Source: CAWAYR01 sp050250875
Lineage (GTDB): Bacteria > Acidobacteriota > Vicinamibacteria > Vicinamibacterales > UBA2999
Reading direction: 5' to 3'
Length of the DNA: 64,000 nt
Assembly: GCA_050250875.1 (NCBI GenBank)
Contig: JBFWNV010000004.1
Location: 124,001-188,000, forward strand
The notes beneath the pieces are model-generated. The model made no database searches and had not been told where the DNA came from. It was given only the letters and a program-made list of their open reading frames with translations. A program made the position numbers and the translations under genes. This document shows positions 42,402-50,874 of this stretch, piece by piece. Positions within the stretch are counted from its first letter, which is position 1. Each line of letters starts with the position of its first letter.

Positions 42402-43149
42402 GACTCCTCCGCCGCCGGGACACCGGCGGCGCCGCCACGCGCCTCGTCGTAGAGGCGCGCCGGCACGGGCTGGAGATTCCAGGCCAGGCCGAGCCAGGCC
42501 ATCACGCGGACCACGTACCAGGTGGGGTCGAATTCCCACCAGAAGAAGCCGTTGCGGGCCGCGCGCTGATAGCGGTGGTGGTTGTCGTGCCAGCCCTCGC
42601 CCGCCGCGAAGAACGCGGTGAGCGCGTTGTTGCGCGAGCCGTCGGGCGTCGCGAAGCGACGCGAGCCCCACAGGTGGTTCACGGTGTTGATGGCGAAGGT
42701 GGCATGGGCCAGCGTGGTCGTCGCCGGACAGAAGCCGTACACCAGCCACGGCCAGCCGCCGATCGCCGCGAGGCCGAGGGCCCACAGCAGCGGCGGCACC
42801 GCGTACCAGCGATCCAGCCACGCGATCTCCGGCCCGCGGCCGAAGTCGCGCACGACCGGGTTCGACGCCGGCGGCGCATCGTGGCGGGCGTCGTGGAGGA
42901 ACCAGCCGATGTGCGCGTGATGGAAGCCGCTCACCGCCGGGCTGTGCGGGTCGCCGTCACGGTCGGCGAAACGGTGGTGGCTGATGTGATGGCCGGCCCA
43001 CCACACCGGCCCCTTCTGCATCGCCGCGGTGCCGAAGAACGCCCAGAAGTGCGACATCGCCAGACGCCGAGCAGCGACCAGGTGAACGGAACGGTGACGA
43101 CGAGCAATGCAGAGGCCTGGACGGCCCAGAAGACCAGATCGTCGCGGTG
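42398..43149 (-). pseudogene. Disrupted fatty-acid desaturase (lacks first His box)
   Basis: From 43057 down there is a 219-aa open frame with desaturase box 2 (GHHISHHRFADRDGDPHSP), box 3 (GEGWHDNHHRYQ), and FDPTWYVVRVMAWLGLAWNL. Upstream, in a different frame, HRDDLVFWAVQASALLVVTVPFTWSLLGVW (from 43149) is the expected N-terminal part of the same family. The roughly 30 residues that should lie between, carrying the HRYFSHR-type first histidine box, are missing, and no start codon precedes the N-terminal piece. A deletion plus frameshift is the simplest explanation; without box 1 the di-iron site cannot form. Assembly error is an alternative. Confidence 0.75.
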
Positions 43150-43156
43150 CGGGCGG

Positions 43157-43378
43157 CTAGCTCTCTTCTTCGAAGCCCTCTTCCATCGGCAGCGGACGCG
43201 TCGCCGGACGCAGGGCCTCGCGATGGTCGTAGATGGGCACGTCGCGCACGTGCATCGGGTTGGAACACGCCGGTGACTTCAGGTCGACGACCACCGTGAC
43301 AGGGCTGCCGCCGGTGCCATCGCGAAACGCGAGCTGGCAGCCGCAGGCGAGCCGGGCGTGTGTGAATCCCTTCAGCAT
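43157..43378 (-). CDS. Hypothetical small protein
   Basis: 73 aa. Not recognised. It begins MLKGFTHARLACGCQLAFRDG and has a CGC cluster plus one later Cys (SPACSNPMHV), so a metal site is possible. The acidic tail is MEEGFEEES. It ends 8 nt before the start of desaturase-like sequence and lies 28 nt downstream of the TlpA gene, on the same strand, so co-transcription is likely. Confidence 0.6.
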   Translation of the reverse strand: MLKGFTHARLACGCQLAFRDGTGGSPVTVVVDLKSPACSNPMHVRDVPIYDHREALRPATRPLPMEEGFEEES

Positions 43379-43406
43379 CGTGCTGGAGGAATCATACTAC
43401 ACGCGC

Positions 43407-44045
43407 TCAGAGCAACGCCTTGATCTCGCGTTCGAACTGCGCCTTGGGTGCAATCCCGAGATGCCGCTTGCACACCTTGCCGTCGCGGCTGATCAGGAAC
43501 GACGCCGGAATCCCGTAGATCGGCCCGTAGGCGTCCTGAATGTCGTCGCGGCCGAGGCCGAGCACGATCGGGTAGTTGACCTTGTACTGCTCGACGAACG
43601 GCCTGGCCTTCTCGGCGGTGTCGTCGACCGACAGGCCGATCACGACCAGATCGTTCCTGTATTGCTGCTGGAGCTCGACGAAGCCGGGGATTTCGGCCTT
43701 GCACGGCCCGCACCACGTCGCCCAGAAGTTGAGCAGCACCACCTTGCCCTTGTAGGCGCTGAGCGACAGCGGCTTGCCGTCGAGCGTCGGCAGGGTGAAG
43801 TCCTTGGCCGGCTTGGCATCGGCCAGGCACGCCCCGCCGTCGGCGCCGGGCGCCTGAGCCACGTCGTGGGCGGGCATCGGCTCGACCATCGGGGCGGTGA
43901 TCGGCTCCCCCTCCGGCTCGGCGTGCGACACCCAGGTGAACGGCACGGTGATGCCCAGCAGCGCCACCACCGTGGCGACGATCGCCACCGTGCGCAGGGT
44001 GTCGCGATTGGCGGACGGCGAGGCAGGTTGAGACATGTCGATCAT
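43407..44045 (-). CDS. TlpA-like thioredoxin-fold protein, membrane-anchored
   Basis: 212 aa. An N-terminal membrane anchor (VAIVATVVALLGITVPFTW) precedes a TlpA/ResA domain: FTLPTLDGKPLSLSAYKGKVVLLNFWATWCGPC (Cys112, Cys115), VIGLSVDDTAEKARPFVEQY, and the cis-Pro loop YGIPASFLISRDG. Such proteins reduce disulfides in the periplasm, often for cytochrome c maturation or peroxide defence. An extra Cys pair lies around GACLAD/VCKRH. It is the last gene of the sigma/anti-sigma/redoxin unit (ATGA overlap), which hints at an oxidative or thiol stress regulon. Confidence 0.9.
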   Translation of the reverse strand: MIDMSQPASPSANRDTLRTVAIVATVVALLGITVPFTWVSHAEPEGEPITAPMVEPMPAHDVAQAPGADGGACLADAKPAKDFTLPTLDGKPLSLSAYKGKVVLLNFWATWCGPCKAEIPGFVELQQQYRNDLVVIGLSVDDTAEKARPFVEQYKVNYPIVLGLGRDDIQDAYGPIYGIPASFLISRDGKVCKRHLGIAPKAQFEREIKALL

Positions 44046-44809
44046 TCTGCCTCAAGTCCGACCGCCGCGGCGACGCCGTCCAGCCCGTCCGGCGCGACCA
44101 TGACATAGGTCACGCCGGCCCGGCTGCGCACCTCGGCATGACGGCCGAACGCCGCCAGGTCGGCCGCCGCGGCGTGCTTGTCGGGCATCACGAACAGCGA
44201 CACCGGCTGGCCCTCGATCCGATACAGCACGTGCGCGACCATGCCCTCGCCGTAGAGGCAGCGGCGCACCGCCACCAGGTGGACGTCGGACCGCGCCGCC
44301 GGCGTGGGGATCGGCACCGACCAGCCGAACTGTTCGGTCATCGCCGCCTCGGCGCCGGCCGCCGTGAACGGAGCCGCGTGGTCGTCGCCGTCGATGATGA
44401 AGCACTTGATGTGGTCGAGCGTGAGCTGGGCCGCCAGCAGCACCGACGAGCGCCCCGTCGCCCACACCACACCGGTCACCGCCAGGACCAGCACCGCCGC
44501 GGCGGCGAGCGCCGAGAGACGGCCCCGCCAGCCGATCACGGCCTCCCCGTGCGTCGCGGTGCCGGCCGCCGCCCGGACCGAGGCCGCCAGCCCGGCGGGC
44601 GGTGCCTCCCCGAGCACGTCACGCCGCGCCCGCAGGAGCTGCCGCACCTCCGCCTGCGCCGCCACCGCGGCGCGGCACTCGGCGCAGCGCTCGAGGTGGG
44701 CGGCCACCCGGGCACGGTCACGCTCGCTGGCGGCGCCGTCCACGTATGGGGGCAGCAGTGCTTCAATCTGGCGACAGTCGCCGCGTCCGCCGGGGAATTC
44801 GAGAGTCAT
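44042..44809 (-). CDS. Zinc-finger anti-sigma factor
   Basis: 255 aa. The zf-HC2 module is clear (DCRQIEALLPPYVDGAASERDRARVAAHLERCAECRAAV: His-x3-Cys-x2-Cys). A membrane helix (LSALAAAAVLVLAVTGVVWATG) and a periplasmic domain with Cys residues (IKCFIIDGD, RRCLYGEG) and LFVMPDKHAAAADLAAFG follow. The periplasmic cysteines and the adjoining thioredoxin gene make a redox trigger plausible. ATGA overlaps on both sides keep stoichiometry tight. Confidence 0.88.
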   Translation of the reverse strand: MTLEFPGGRGDCRQIEALLPPYVDGAASERDRARVAAHLERCAECRAAVAAQAEVRQLLRARRDVLGEAPPAGLAASVRAAAGTATHGEAVIGWRGRLSALAAAAVLVLAVTGVVWATGRSSVLLAAQLTLDHIKCFIIDGDDHAAPFTAAGAEAAMTEQFGWSVPIPTPAARSDVHLVAVRRCLYGEGMVAHVLYRIEGQPVSLFVMPDKHAAAADLAAFGRHAEVRSRAGVTYVMVAPDGLDGVAAAVGLEAE

Positions 44810-45402
44810 TCGGCTCCTGCCGTGCCGGTACGTCGCGCCGGCGCCGCCGTGCCCTCGGTCAGATAGGCGTGCAGCAGCTTCCGCCCGCGGGAGATTCGCG
44901 ACATCACCGTGCCGATGGGCACCGCCAGCACGTCGGCGATCTCCTGGTAAGTCAGGTCCTCCACGTCGCGCAGCCACACCGCCTCGCGAAAGGCCTCGGG
45001 CAGCCGGTCGAGGGCGGCGCGCAGATCCACGTCCATCACGGTGCGCAGCAGCAGCGTCTCGGGCGTGGTGCGGTCCACCACGCCGGGCTGGCCGGCGTCG
45101 ACCGCGGCCTCGACCGTATCGCTGTCGAAGGCGACGCGGGCGCGGGCGCTGTCGCGGCGGCGGTTGCGCCACGTGTTGTGGAGAATGGTGTACAGCCAGG
45201 CCTTGAGGTTGGTGCCCGGCTCGAATCGCGACTGGGCGCGCAGCGCCTTGAGATAGGTGTCCTGCACCAGGTCGCGAGCGGCGTCCCCGTCGCGGGTCAG
45301 CCGCACCGCGGTGCCGTAGAGGCCGTTCATGCAGGCGAGCGCGTCGTCCATGAGTCGATCGTCGCGCCGCGAGTCGCGAGCCGGCTTTTCAGGCCAGAAC
45401 AT
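44806..45402 (-). CDS. ECF RNA polymerase sigma factor
   Basis: 198 aa. Region 2: GLYGTAVRLTRDGDAARDLVQDTYLKALRAQSRFEPGTNLKAWLYTILHNTW. Region 4: LDRLPEAFREAVWLRDVEDLTYQEIADVLAVPIGTVMSRISRGRKLLHAYL. This is a typical ECF (SigE-like) protein. The ATG at 45402 is open to doubt; MDDALACMNGLYG 17 codons later would also work. A TATACT lies on the minus strand at 45494-45489, giving an 87-nt leader. Confidence 0.92.
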   Translation of the reverse strand: MFWPEKPARDSRRDDRLMDDALACMNGLYGTAVRLTRDGDAARDLVQDTYLKALRAQSRFEPGTNLKAWLYTILHNTWRNRRRDSARARVAFDSDTVEAAVDAGQPGVVDRTTPETLLLRTVMDVDLRAALDRLPEAFREAVWLRDVEDLTYQEIADVLAVPIGTVMSRISRGRKLLHAYLTEGTAAPARRTGTAGAE

Positions 45403-45642
45403 CGCGTGGTCCCCGCGGCGACATCGGAAGGAACCCCGGCGCCATCCTCGATATTCCCGGCATCGTCACCGCCCGCCGCAGCGTCTCCAGTATAGGACAC
45501 GGCTTCCGGGTCCGAATCTTGCTCGGGAAGAGCCGCTGGAGATGGTCGCGGGCCCGTTCACGCCTCGGGTAAGATGCCGCTCAGGGCGCCCGCACGGACA
45601 GCGATGCCACGACGTTCCCTGCCACTTCGAGGAGTTTGCCGT

Positions 45643-48600
45643 ATGCGCACCCGTTCGTCGGGCCGGGCCGTGAAGCCCTCGTTCGCCGCGCTGATCCTGG
45701 CCGTCGTGGCCGCCGCCACCCCGGCGTTCGCCCAGACGCAATTCGCGCCCTACTACGGCAAGAACGCGATTCGCTACGACCATTTCCGCTGGCAGACCTA
45801 CCAGACCGATCACTTCGAGATCTACTTCTACGACGAGATCGAGCCGCACCTGGAGCGGATGGCCAGCTACGCCGAGAGCGCCTACCAGCACATCAGCTCC
45901 GAGCTGAAGCACGACCTGGCCGGCAAGGTGCCGCTCATCCTCTTCCAGACCAGCTCGGAGTTCTACCAGCAGAACGTCATTCCCGGCGCCGCGCAGGAGG
46001 GCGTCGGCGCGTTCGCCGAGCCCAGCCGCTACCGCATCCTGATGCCGATGGACGAGCCGCCCGACCTGCTCTACCGGCTGATGGTGCACGAGCTCACCCA
46101 CATCTTCCAGTTCGACATCATCCCGACCTCGCTCATCCGCAACACGACCCCGCTGTGGGTCAACGAGGGCATGTCGGACTACATGACCGGCGTGTGGAAG
46201 CCGCTCGACATCATGATGGTGCGCGACGCCGCCATCGCCGACGTCATCCCGAAGATGAGCCAGCTGCAGGGCTACGGCAATCTCGGCAACCTGCGCGGCA
46301 TCTACAACCTCGGTCACGCCGCCTTCGAGTTCATGGAAGCGAAGTGGGGCAAGGAAGGCGTGCGCCAGTTCGTCTTCGCGCTGCGCAAGAGCATCATCGG
46401 CGGCGGCGACGACGCCTACCAGGAGGCCTTCCAGCTCTCGGCCGAGGAGTGGGACACCGAGTTCGACCGCTACCTGAAGGAGCGCTTCAAGCCCTTCCGC
46501 GACAAGGAGCGGCCGGCCGACTACGGGCGGAACCTGGCGCCGAATCCCGACAAGACCCGCTACGCCCAGGCCTACTCGATCGAGCCGTCGCCCTCGGGCG
46601 ACCTGATGGCGGCGATGACCGGCAACGGTGGCGACCGCGAGCTCGACATCGTGCTGCTGTCCACCAAGGACGGACAGGTCATCCGCAACCTCACCCCCGG
46701 CTTCGACCAGTCGCGCGGCTTCGAATACATCATCCAGCCCGGCGGCCGCTGGATCTCGGTGCCGTGGATGTCGTGGTCGCCGGCCGGTGACCGCCTGGCC
46801 TTCTTCGTCCGCACCGAGAAGGACCGGTCGCTGGTCGTCGAGGACGTCATCACCCGCCGGATCGTCGAGCGCGTCGAGCTGAACGACGTCGACGCGCCCG
46901 AGTCGCCGGACATCTCACCCGACGGCCGCAAGGTGGCGTTCTCGGCGATGCGCGGCGGCGTCACCGACGTGTTCGTCCTCGACCTCGACAGTCGCGCCAT
47001 CACCAACGTCACCAAGGACGGGTTCGCCGACTACGCGCCGACGTGGACGCCGGACGGCCGCGCCCTGATCGTCAGCACCCGGGTGAGCGGCAACGAGAAG
47101 CTGTTCCGCGTCGAGCTGGCCGACGGCAAGCGGACCCAGCTGACCTTCGGCACCCACGACGAGGGCGGCGCGCAGTTCCTCGACGACAACACGCTGGTCT
47201 TCGCCTCGACCGCGGTCGACCCCAACGAGACGGTCGATCCCGAGGTGGCCAAGAACGGCGCCATCTACAACATCTGGACGCTCGATCTGACGAGCGGCGC
47301 GCTCGCCCGCTACACCGACGCGGTTGGCGGCAACCACTCGCCGGTGGTGCTCAAGGGCGGCACCGACGCCGGCGCGCGCATCGCCTTCGTCAGCTACTAC
47401 AAAGGCGACTACGGCGTGCACGTCCTCGACCGGCGCGAGCCGATCGGCAAGGCCACCACCGAGGACTTCGGCGCGCCGGGGCCGATCGTCGACTTCCAGG
47501 CGCCGCTGACCCACACGATGGTGTCGTCGAACGTCAAGCGCAAGGGCAAGTTCGAGAAGCTCTATCTCGAGGGCCGGCCGCCGGTGAACGTCGGCCTGAC
47601 CAGCGGCGGCGACTTCCTGGGCGGCACCGCGGTGGCGTTCACCGACGTGCTCGGCGACCAGCAGTTCACCCTGTTCGCCACCTCGATCTCGCAGTACCGG
47701 TCGTTCTCCGGCTCCTACATCAACCTCGAGCGCCGCTTCCAGTACGCGGTGCAGGGCTTCACGCAGACACAGTTCTTCTACGGCCAGCTGCAGAACGTCT
47801 TCTACGACCCGTCGCTCTCGGGCGTGTTCCTCGACCGTGATCTGGCGGTGGCGACCCAGACGTCGCGCGGCGCGACGGTGTTCGGCATCTGGCCGTTCAA
47901 CCGCTACCGCCGCGTCGAGCTGTTCGGCGGCATCACCAACTACACCGAGCGGTTCGAGGACCCGCTGGTCCAGGAGTACTCACAGCAGTATCAGCAGCAG
48001 CAGTTCGGCCGCCAGCTGCTGAACAACGGCACGATGATGCCGGTGGGCCTGGCCTTCGTGCAGGAGACGACGGTGTTCCGCGAGTTCGGCCCGCTGGCCG
48101 GCAACACCGTGCGGCTGTCCTACGAGTTCGCCCCTGGCTTCAGCTCGCTGCTGTCGCGGCAGACGGTGGACGCCGACCTGCGCAAGTACTTCCGCCTCGG
48201 CGGCTCGGGGCTGCTGGCCTTCCGCGCCCGCGGCTACAGGAGCTGGGGCGACAACCCGGGCTACTACTTCTTCGGCGGCAACTCCGAGATGCGCGGCTAC
48301 AACTTCCTCGAGTTCGTCGGCCAGCAGGCCGGGCACCTCAATGCCGAACTGCGCCTGCCGCTCATCCATGCCATGGCGACGCCGATCGGCATCCTCGGCG
48401 GCGTGCGCGGCACGCTGTTCGCCAACGTCGGCGGCGCGTCGTGGGCCAACCGGGGCTTCAAGGCCTACGCGAACGAGACGGCGGTCGAGCGGCCGGTCAT
48501 CGGCTACGACGTCAACGACCAGCCGGTCCTCGGCAACCCGGTGCTCGTCGACGGTTTCCGGCTGGTCGATGCCCGCGCCAGCTACGGCATCGGCCTGCAG

Positions 48601-48750
48601 ACCTTCGCCCTCGGCTTCCCCGTCCACTTCGACTGGAGCTGGCGGACGCTCTTCAACAGGAACTGGGAAGACGTGGTCTTCTCGCTGCAGGGCGGCAGCG
48701 CGGCGTTCCGCCGGGCCAAGTTCACGATGTGGATTGGGTACGACTTCTAG
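45643..48750 (+). CDS. Gluzincin-TolB propeller-outer membrane barrel fusion protein
   Basis: 1035 aa. GAGGAG is 8 nt before the ATG. A signal peptide ends ATPAFAQ. Residues about 40-280 form a peptidase MA-like domain with VHELTH (His149, Glu150, His153) and WVNEGMSDY (Glu175), a complete gluzincin site. Residues about 310-600 hold TolB/PD40-type propeller repeats (DAPESPDISPDGRKVAFSAMRGGVTDVFVLDL, DYAPTWTPDGRALIVSTR). The rest is a beta-barrel resembling Omp85/surface antigen, ending MWIGYDF with the terminal Phe used by the Bam machinery. The protein is predicted to sit in the outer membrane with a periplasmic or exposed protease and propeller. Its exact role is unknown. Confidence 0.88.
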   Translation: MRTRSSGRAVKPSFAALILAVVAAATPAFAQTQFAPYYGKNAIRYDHFRWQTYQTDHFEIYFYDEIEPHLERMASYAESAYQHISSELKHDLAGKVPLILFQTSSEFYQQNVIPGAAQEGVGAFAEPSRYRILMPMDEPPDLLYRLMVHELTHIFQFDIIPTSLIRNTTPLWVNEGMSDYMTGVWKPLDIMMVRDAAIADVIPKMSQLQGYGNLGNLRGIYNLGHAAFEFMEAKWGKEGVRQFVFALRKSIIGGGDDAYQEAFQLSAEEWDTEFDRYLKERFKPFRDKERPADYGRNLAPNPDKTRYAQAYSIEPSPSGDLMAAMTGNGGDRELDIVLLSTKDGQVIRNLTPGFDQSRGFEYIIQPGGRWISVPWMSWSPAGDRLAFFVRTEKDRSLVVEDVITRRIVERVELNDVDAPESPDISPDGRKVAFSAMRGGVTDVFVLDLDSRAITNVTKDGFADYAPTWTPDGRALIVSTRVSGNEKLFRVELADGKRTQLTFGTHDEGGAQFLDDNTLVFASTAVDPNETVDPEVAKNGAIYNIWTLDLTSGALARYTDAVGGNHSPVVLKGGTDAGARIAFVSYYKGDYGVHVLDRREPIGKATTEDFGAPGPIVDFQAPLTHTMVSSNVKRKGKFEKLYLEGRPPVNVGLTSGGDFLGGTAVAFTDVLGDQQFTLFATSISQYRSFSGSYINLERRFQYAVQGFTQTQFFYGQLQNVFYDPSLSGVFLDRDLAVATQTSRGATVFGIWPFNRYRRVELFGGITNYTERFEDPLVQEYSQQYQQQQFGRQLLNNGTMMPVGLAFVQETTVFREFGPLAGNTVRLSYEFAPGFSSLLSRQTVDADLRKYFRLGGSGLLAFRARGYRSWGDNPGYYFFGGNSEMRGYNFLEFVGQQAGHLNAELRLPLIHAMATPIGILGGVRGTLFANVGGASWANRGFKAYANETAVERPVIGYDVNDQPVLGNPVLVDGFRLVDARASYGIGLQTFALGFPVHFDWSWRTLFNRNWEDVVFSLQGGSAAFRRAKFTMWIGYDF

Positions 48751-48754
48751 AACC

Positions 48755-48817
48755 GGGGCTCGGGGCTCGGGGCTCGGGGCTCGGGGCTCGGGGCTCGGGG
48801 CTCGGGGCTCGGGGCTC
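48755..48817. repeat. Heptamer tandem repeat GGGGCTC x 9
   Basis: Nine perfect GGGGCTC units (63 nt) start 4 nt after the stop codon of the barrel protein gene. Confidence 0.95.
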
Positions 48818-48885
48818 GAAGTGAGCTTCGCACGGAGCCGACGCGTGGACTCGGAACAGCGTGACTGCTGCTGTTCCCGAATCCC

Positions 48886-48899
48886 GAGCCCCGAGCCCC
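48886..48899. repeat. Inverted copy of the heptamer (GAGCCCC x 2)
   Basis: Two units complementary to the nine-copy array lie 68 nt downstream, just before the stop of the convergent protease gene. A G-rich/C-rich hairpin could form, acting as a terminator. Confidence 0.8.
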
Positions 48900-48904
48900 G
48901 GCTC

Positions 48905-50437
48905 TCAGTTCGCCGCCCGGCCCCGTCCCGGCAGCCGCGTGAGCCGCACCTCGCTGCGATCGAGGTCGAGGGCGACCCGATACGGGCTCAGGAACCGGTG
49001 GCCGACGATGCCGCCCAGCTGGAAGCCGAGCAGCACGCTGGGCGCCCGCAGGTTGAGCACCACCACGGAGAAGTTGCGGTACTCGATGTCGCGGAACTGC
49101 AGGTTGAGCCCCTGCATCAGGAAGGCGTCGCGGTCCCAGCCGGAGGTGCCGTAGACCTTCAACGCGATACGCCGCCCGAGCGGCCGGCCCGGCGCCAGCG
49201 CGTCGGCGGTGGCCTTGCTGATCGAGATCACCTCGCCGCCGGTGTCGACCACGAAGTAGGCCGGGCGTTCGGCGTTGATCAGCCCGCGCACCATCGCCAG
49301 GCGGTGCATGCGCATCGGCAGGCGGATGTCGGCGGCCTCTTCGGGCAGCAATTCGCCGATCGTCAGCAGCCGCGCCGCGTAGTCGATGGTCATCGACAGG
49401 CCGAGCGCCATCGGCGAGAAGCTCTCCATCTCGCGCTTGGGGATGCCGCGCAGCGCCGGGTTCTTGATGAGCACCGGCACGTCGCGCACTTTCAGCGTGC
49501 CGACCTCGAAGCTGTCGAGCCGGGCCAGCTGCAGGCCGCGCAGCCCCACCTCGCCGACGCCGGCGCTGAGCGTGTAGGTGATCGGCACGACGCCGGCCGA
49601 CTGGCCGATCTGCCGCGAGATGGTCGTCTGCTCCGAGCCGGTGTCGAGCACGAAGTCGACCCAGCGGCCGCCGTTGATGCGGGCCTTGACGATCACCTTG
49701 TCCTGCACCAGTTTGAACGGCACCGTGTGCAGCCGGCCTGCCGACGCGGGATCGATGGCATTGGCGGCCCGGTCCTTGAACGCCTGCAGGAACCGGATCT
49801 GCGCCTTCGACCACGCCGCCTTGTCGCTGCGGTCCTTGTTGGGGAGCAGGTTGACGTAGTTGGTGTAGGCGGCCGCCGCCTGGTCGAACCGCTTCAGGCG
49901 CTCGAGGATGGTGCCGGCGGTGTGGTGCAGTTCGCCGTCGCGGGGCGAGGTGCGCAGCGCCGCCAGCACTTCGAGGAGCGCGTCCTCCAGCTTCGACCGT
50001 GACGCCAGGGCCTTGGCCAGCCCGTGGCGGCCGCGCGACATCTCCGGCTCCCGGTCCAGCACCTCGCGGAATTCGCGCTCCGATTCGTCGAAGAGTCCGG
50101 CCGACCACAGCGCGTCGGCGTGCACGGCGATGGCCTCGGGATTCTTCGGCGAGTCGCCGCGAAGCGACGCCGCTTCCTGCTGCGCCTCCTCGAACTCCCC
50201 GACCAGCAGCGCGGTCTTCACCACGCCGATCCGGGCGCGCAGCCGCAGCTCGGGATCGTCGGTGTCGGCGGCGCGGCGGAAGGCTGCGCGCGCTTCGTCG
50301 AAGCGCGTCTCGTCGTAGAGGAGCGAGCCGAGCTGATACTGCAGTTCGGCGTCGTCGCCCGACCGGCGGCCTTCGAGCGACAGTCCCACCGCGGCGCACA
50401 TCACCGCGACCAGCAGTCCGCGAACGCCCATCCGCAT
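48905..50437 (-). CDS. TPR protein with two retropepsin-like aspartyl protease domains
   Basis: 510 aa; GGGAGG is 6 nt before the ATG at 50437. A signal peptide (MGVRGLLVAVMCAAVGLSLEG) is followed by TPR-like helices (residues about 30-190: LQYQLGSLLYDETRFDEARAAFRRAADTDDPELRLRARIG, REFREVLDREPEMSRGRHGLAKAL). Two aspartyl protease folds follow: WVDFVLDTGSEQTTIS and AYFVVDTGGEVISIS, each with the DTG triad. Each also has an ILG-like loop (RDVPVLIKNP, LLGFQLGGIVGHRFL). Each fold supplies one Asp, so the pair could form a pseudo-dimer active site like pepsin. It is exported and its target is unknown. Confidence 0.85.
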   Translation of the reverse strand: MRMGVRGLLVAVMCAAVGLSLEGRRSGDDAELQYQLGSLLYDETRFDEARAAFRRAADTDDPELRLRARIGVVKTALLVGEFEEAQQEAASLRGDSPKNPEAIAVHADALWSAGLFDESEREFREVLDREPEMSRGRHGLAKALASRSKLEDALLEVLAALRTSPRDGELHHTAGTILERLKRFDQAAAAYTNYVNLLPNKDRSDKAAWSKAQIRFLQAFKDRAANAIDPASAGRLHTVPFKLVQDKVIVKARINGGRWVDFVLDTGSEQTTISRQIGQSAGVVPITYTLSAGVGEVGLRGLQLARLDSFEVGTLKVRDVPVLIKNPALRGIPKREMESFSPMALGLSMTIDYAARLLTIGELLPEEAADIRLPMRMHRLAMVRGLINAERPAYFVVDTGGEVISISKATADALAPGRPLGRRIALKVYGTSGWDRDAFLMQGLNLQFRDIEYRNFSVVVLNLRAPSVLLGFQLGGIVGHRFLSPYRVALDLDRSEVRLTRLPGRGRAAN

Positions 50438-50556
50438 AACGGCCCTCCCTGGCGGGGGCCGCTGCCCCGCCGCCGGGATGCTCGCGCGCCACCAGGCGCC
50501 GGGGCGCGCAATCGTCCAAGCCCCCGAGCCGGGACCGGCCGGGGGTGCCCCACAGT

Positions 50557-50817
50557 CTACTTCTGATAGTGCGCGGCGTTCACCTCGATGTAGTTCTTCC
50601 ATTTTTCCGGCACCTCGTCGAGGGCGAAGATGGCCTCGACCGGGCAGGCCGGCACGCAGGCGCCACAGTCGATGCACTCGTCGGGGTGGATGTAGAGCAT
50701 GGTCGAAGCCTCGAAGTCGGCCTCGTCCTTCCGCGGGTGGATGCAGTCGACGGGACACACGTCCACGCAGGCCGAATCCTTGGTCCCGATGCAGGGCTCA
50801 CAGATGATGTACGCCAT
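50557..50817 (-). CDS. Ferredoxin with two iron-sulfur clusters
   Basis: 86 aa. Two cluster-binding sets are visible: Cys6, Cys9, Cys17, Cys21 (CEPC, then CVDVCP), with Cys25 as an extra ligand candidate, and Cys48, Cys51, Cys54, Cys58 (CIDCGACVPACP). This spacing fits a 7Fe or 8Fe bacterial ferredoxin of the FdxA type. It is a small soluble electron carrier. It lies between the protease and the IclR regulator without overlap. Confidence 0.93.
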   Translation of the reverse strand: MAYIICEPCIGTKDSACVDVCPVDCIHPRKDEADFEASTMLYIHPDECIDCGACVPACPVEAIFALDEVPEKWKNYIEVNAAHYQK

Positions 50818-50874
50818 TCCCTCTCCTCCGAAATCTATCGGCCATCCGCCCGGGACGGCCGAGGCCGCCGGCGC

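Noticed and set aside
48755..48817. CRISPR or satellite array
   Set aside because: Units are 7 nt with no spacers, so it is a simple heptamer repeat.
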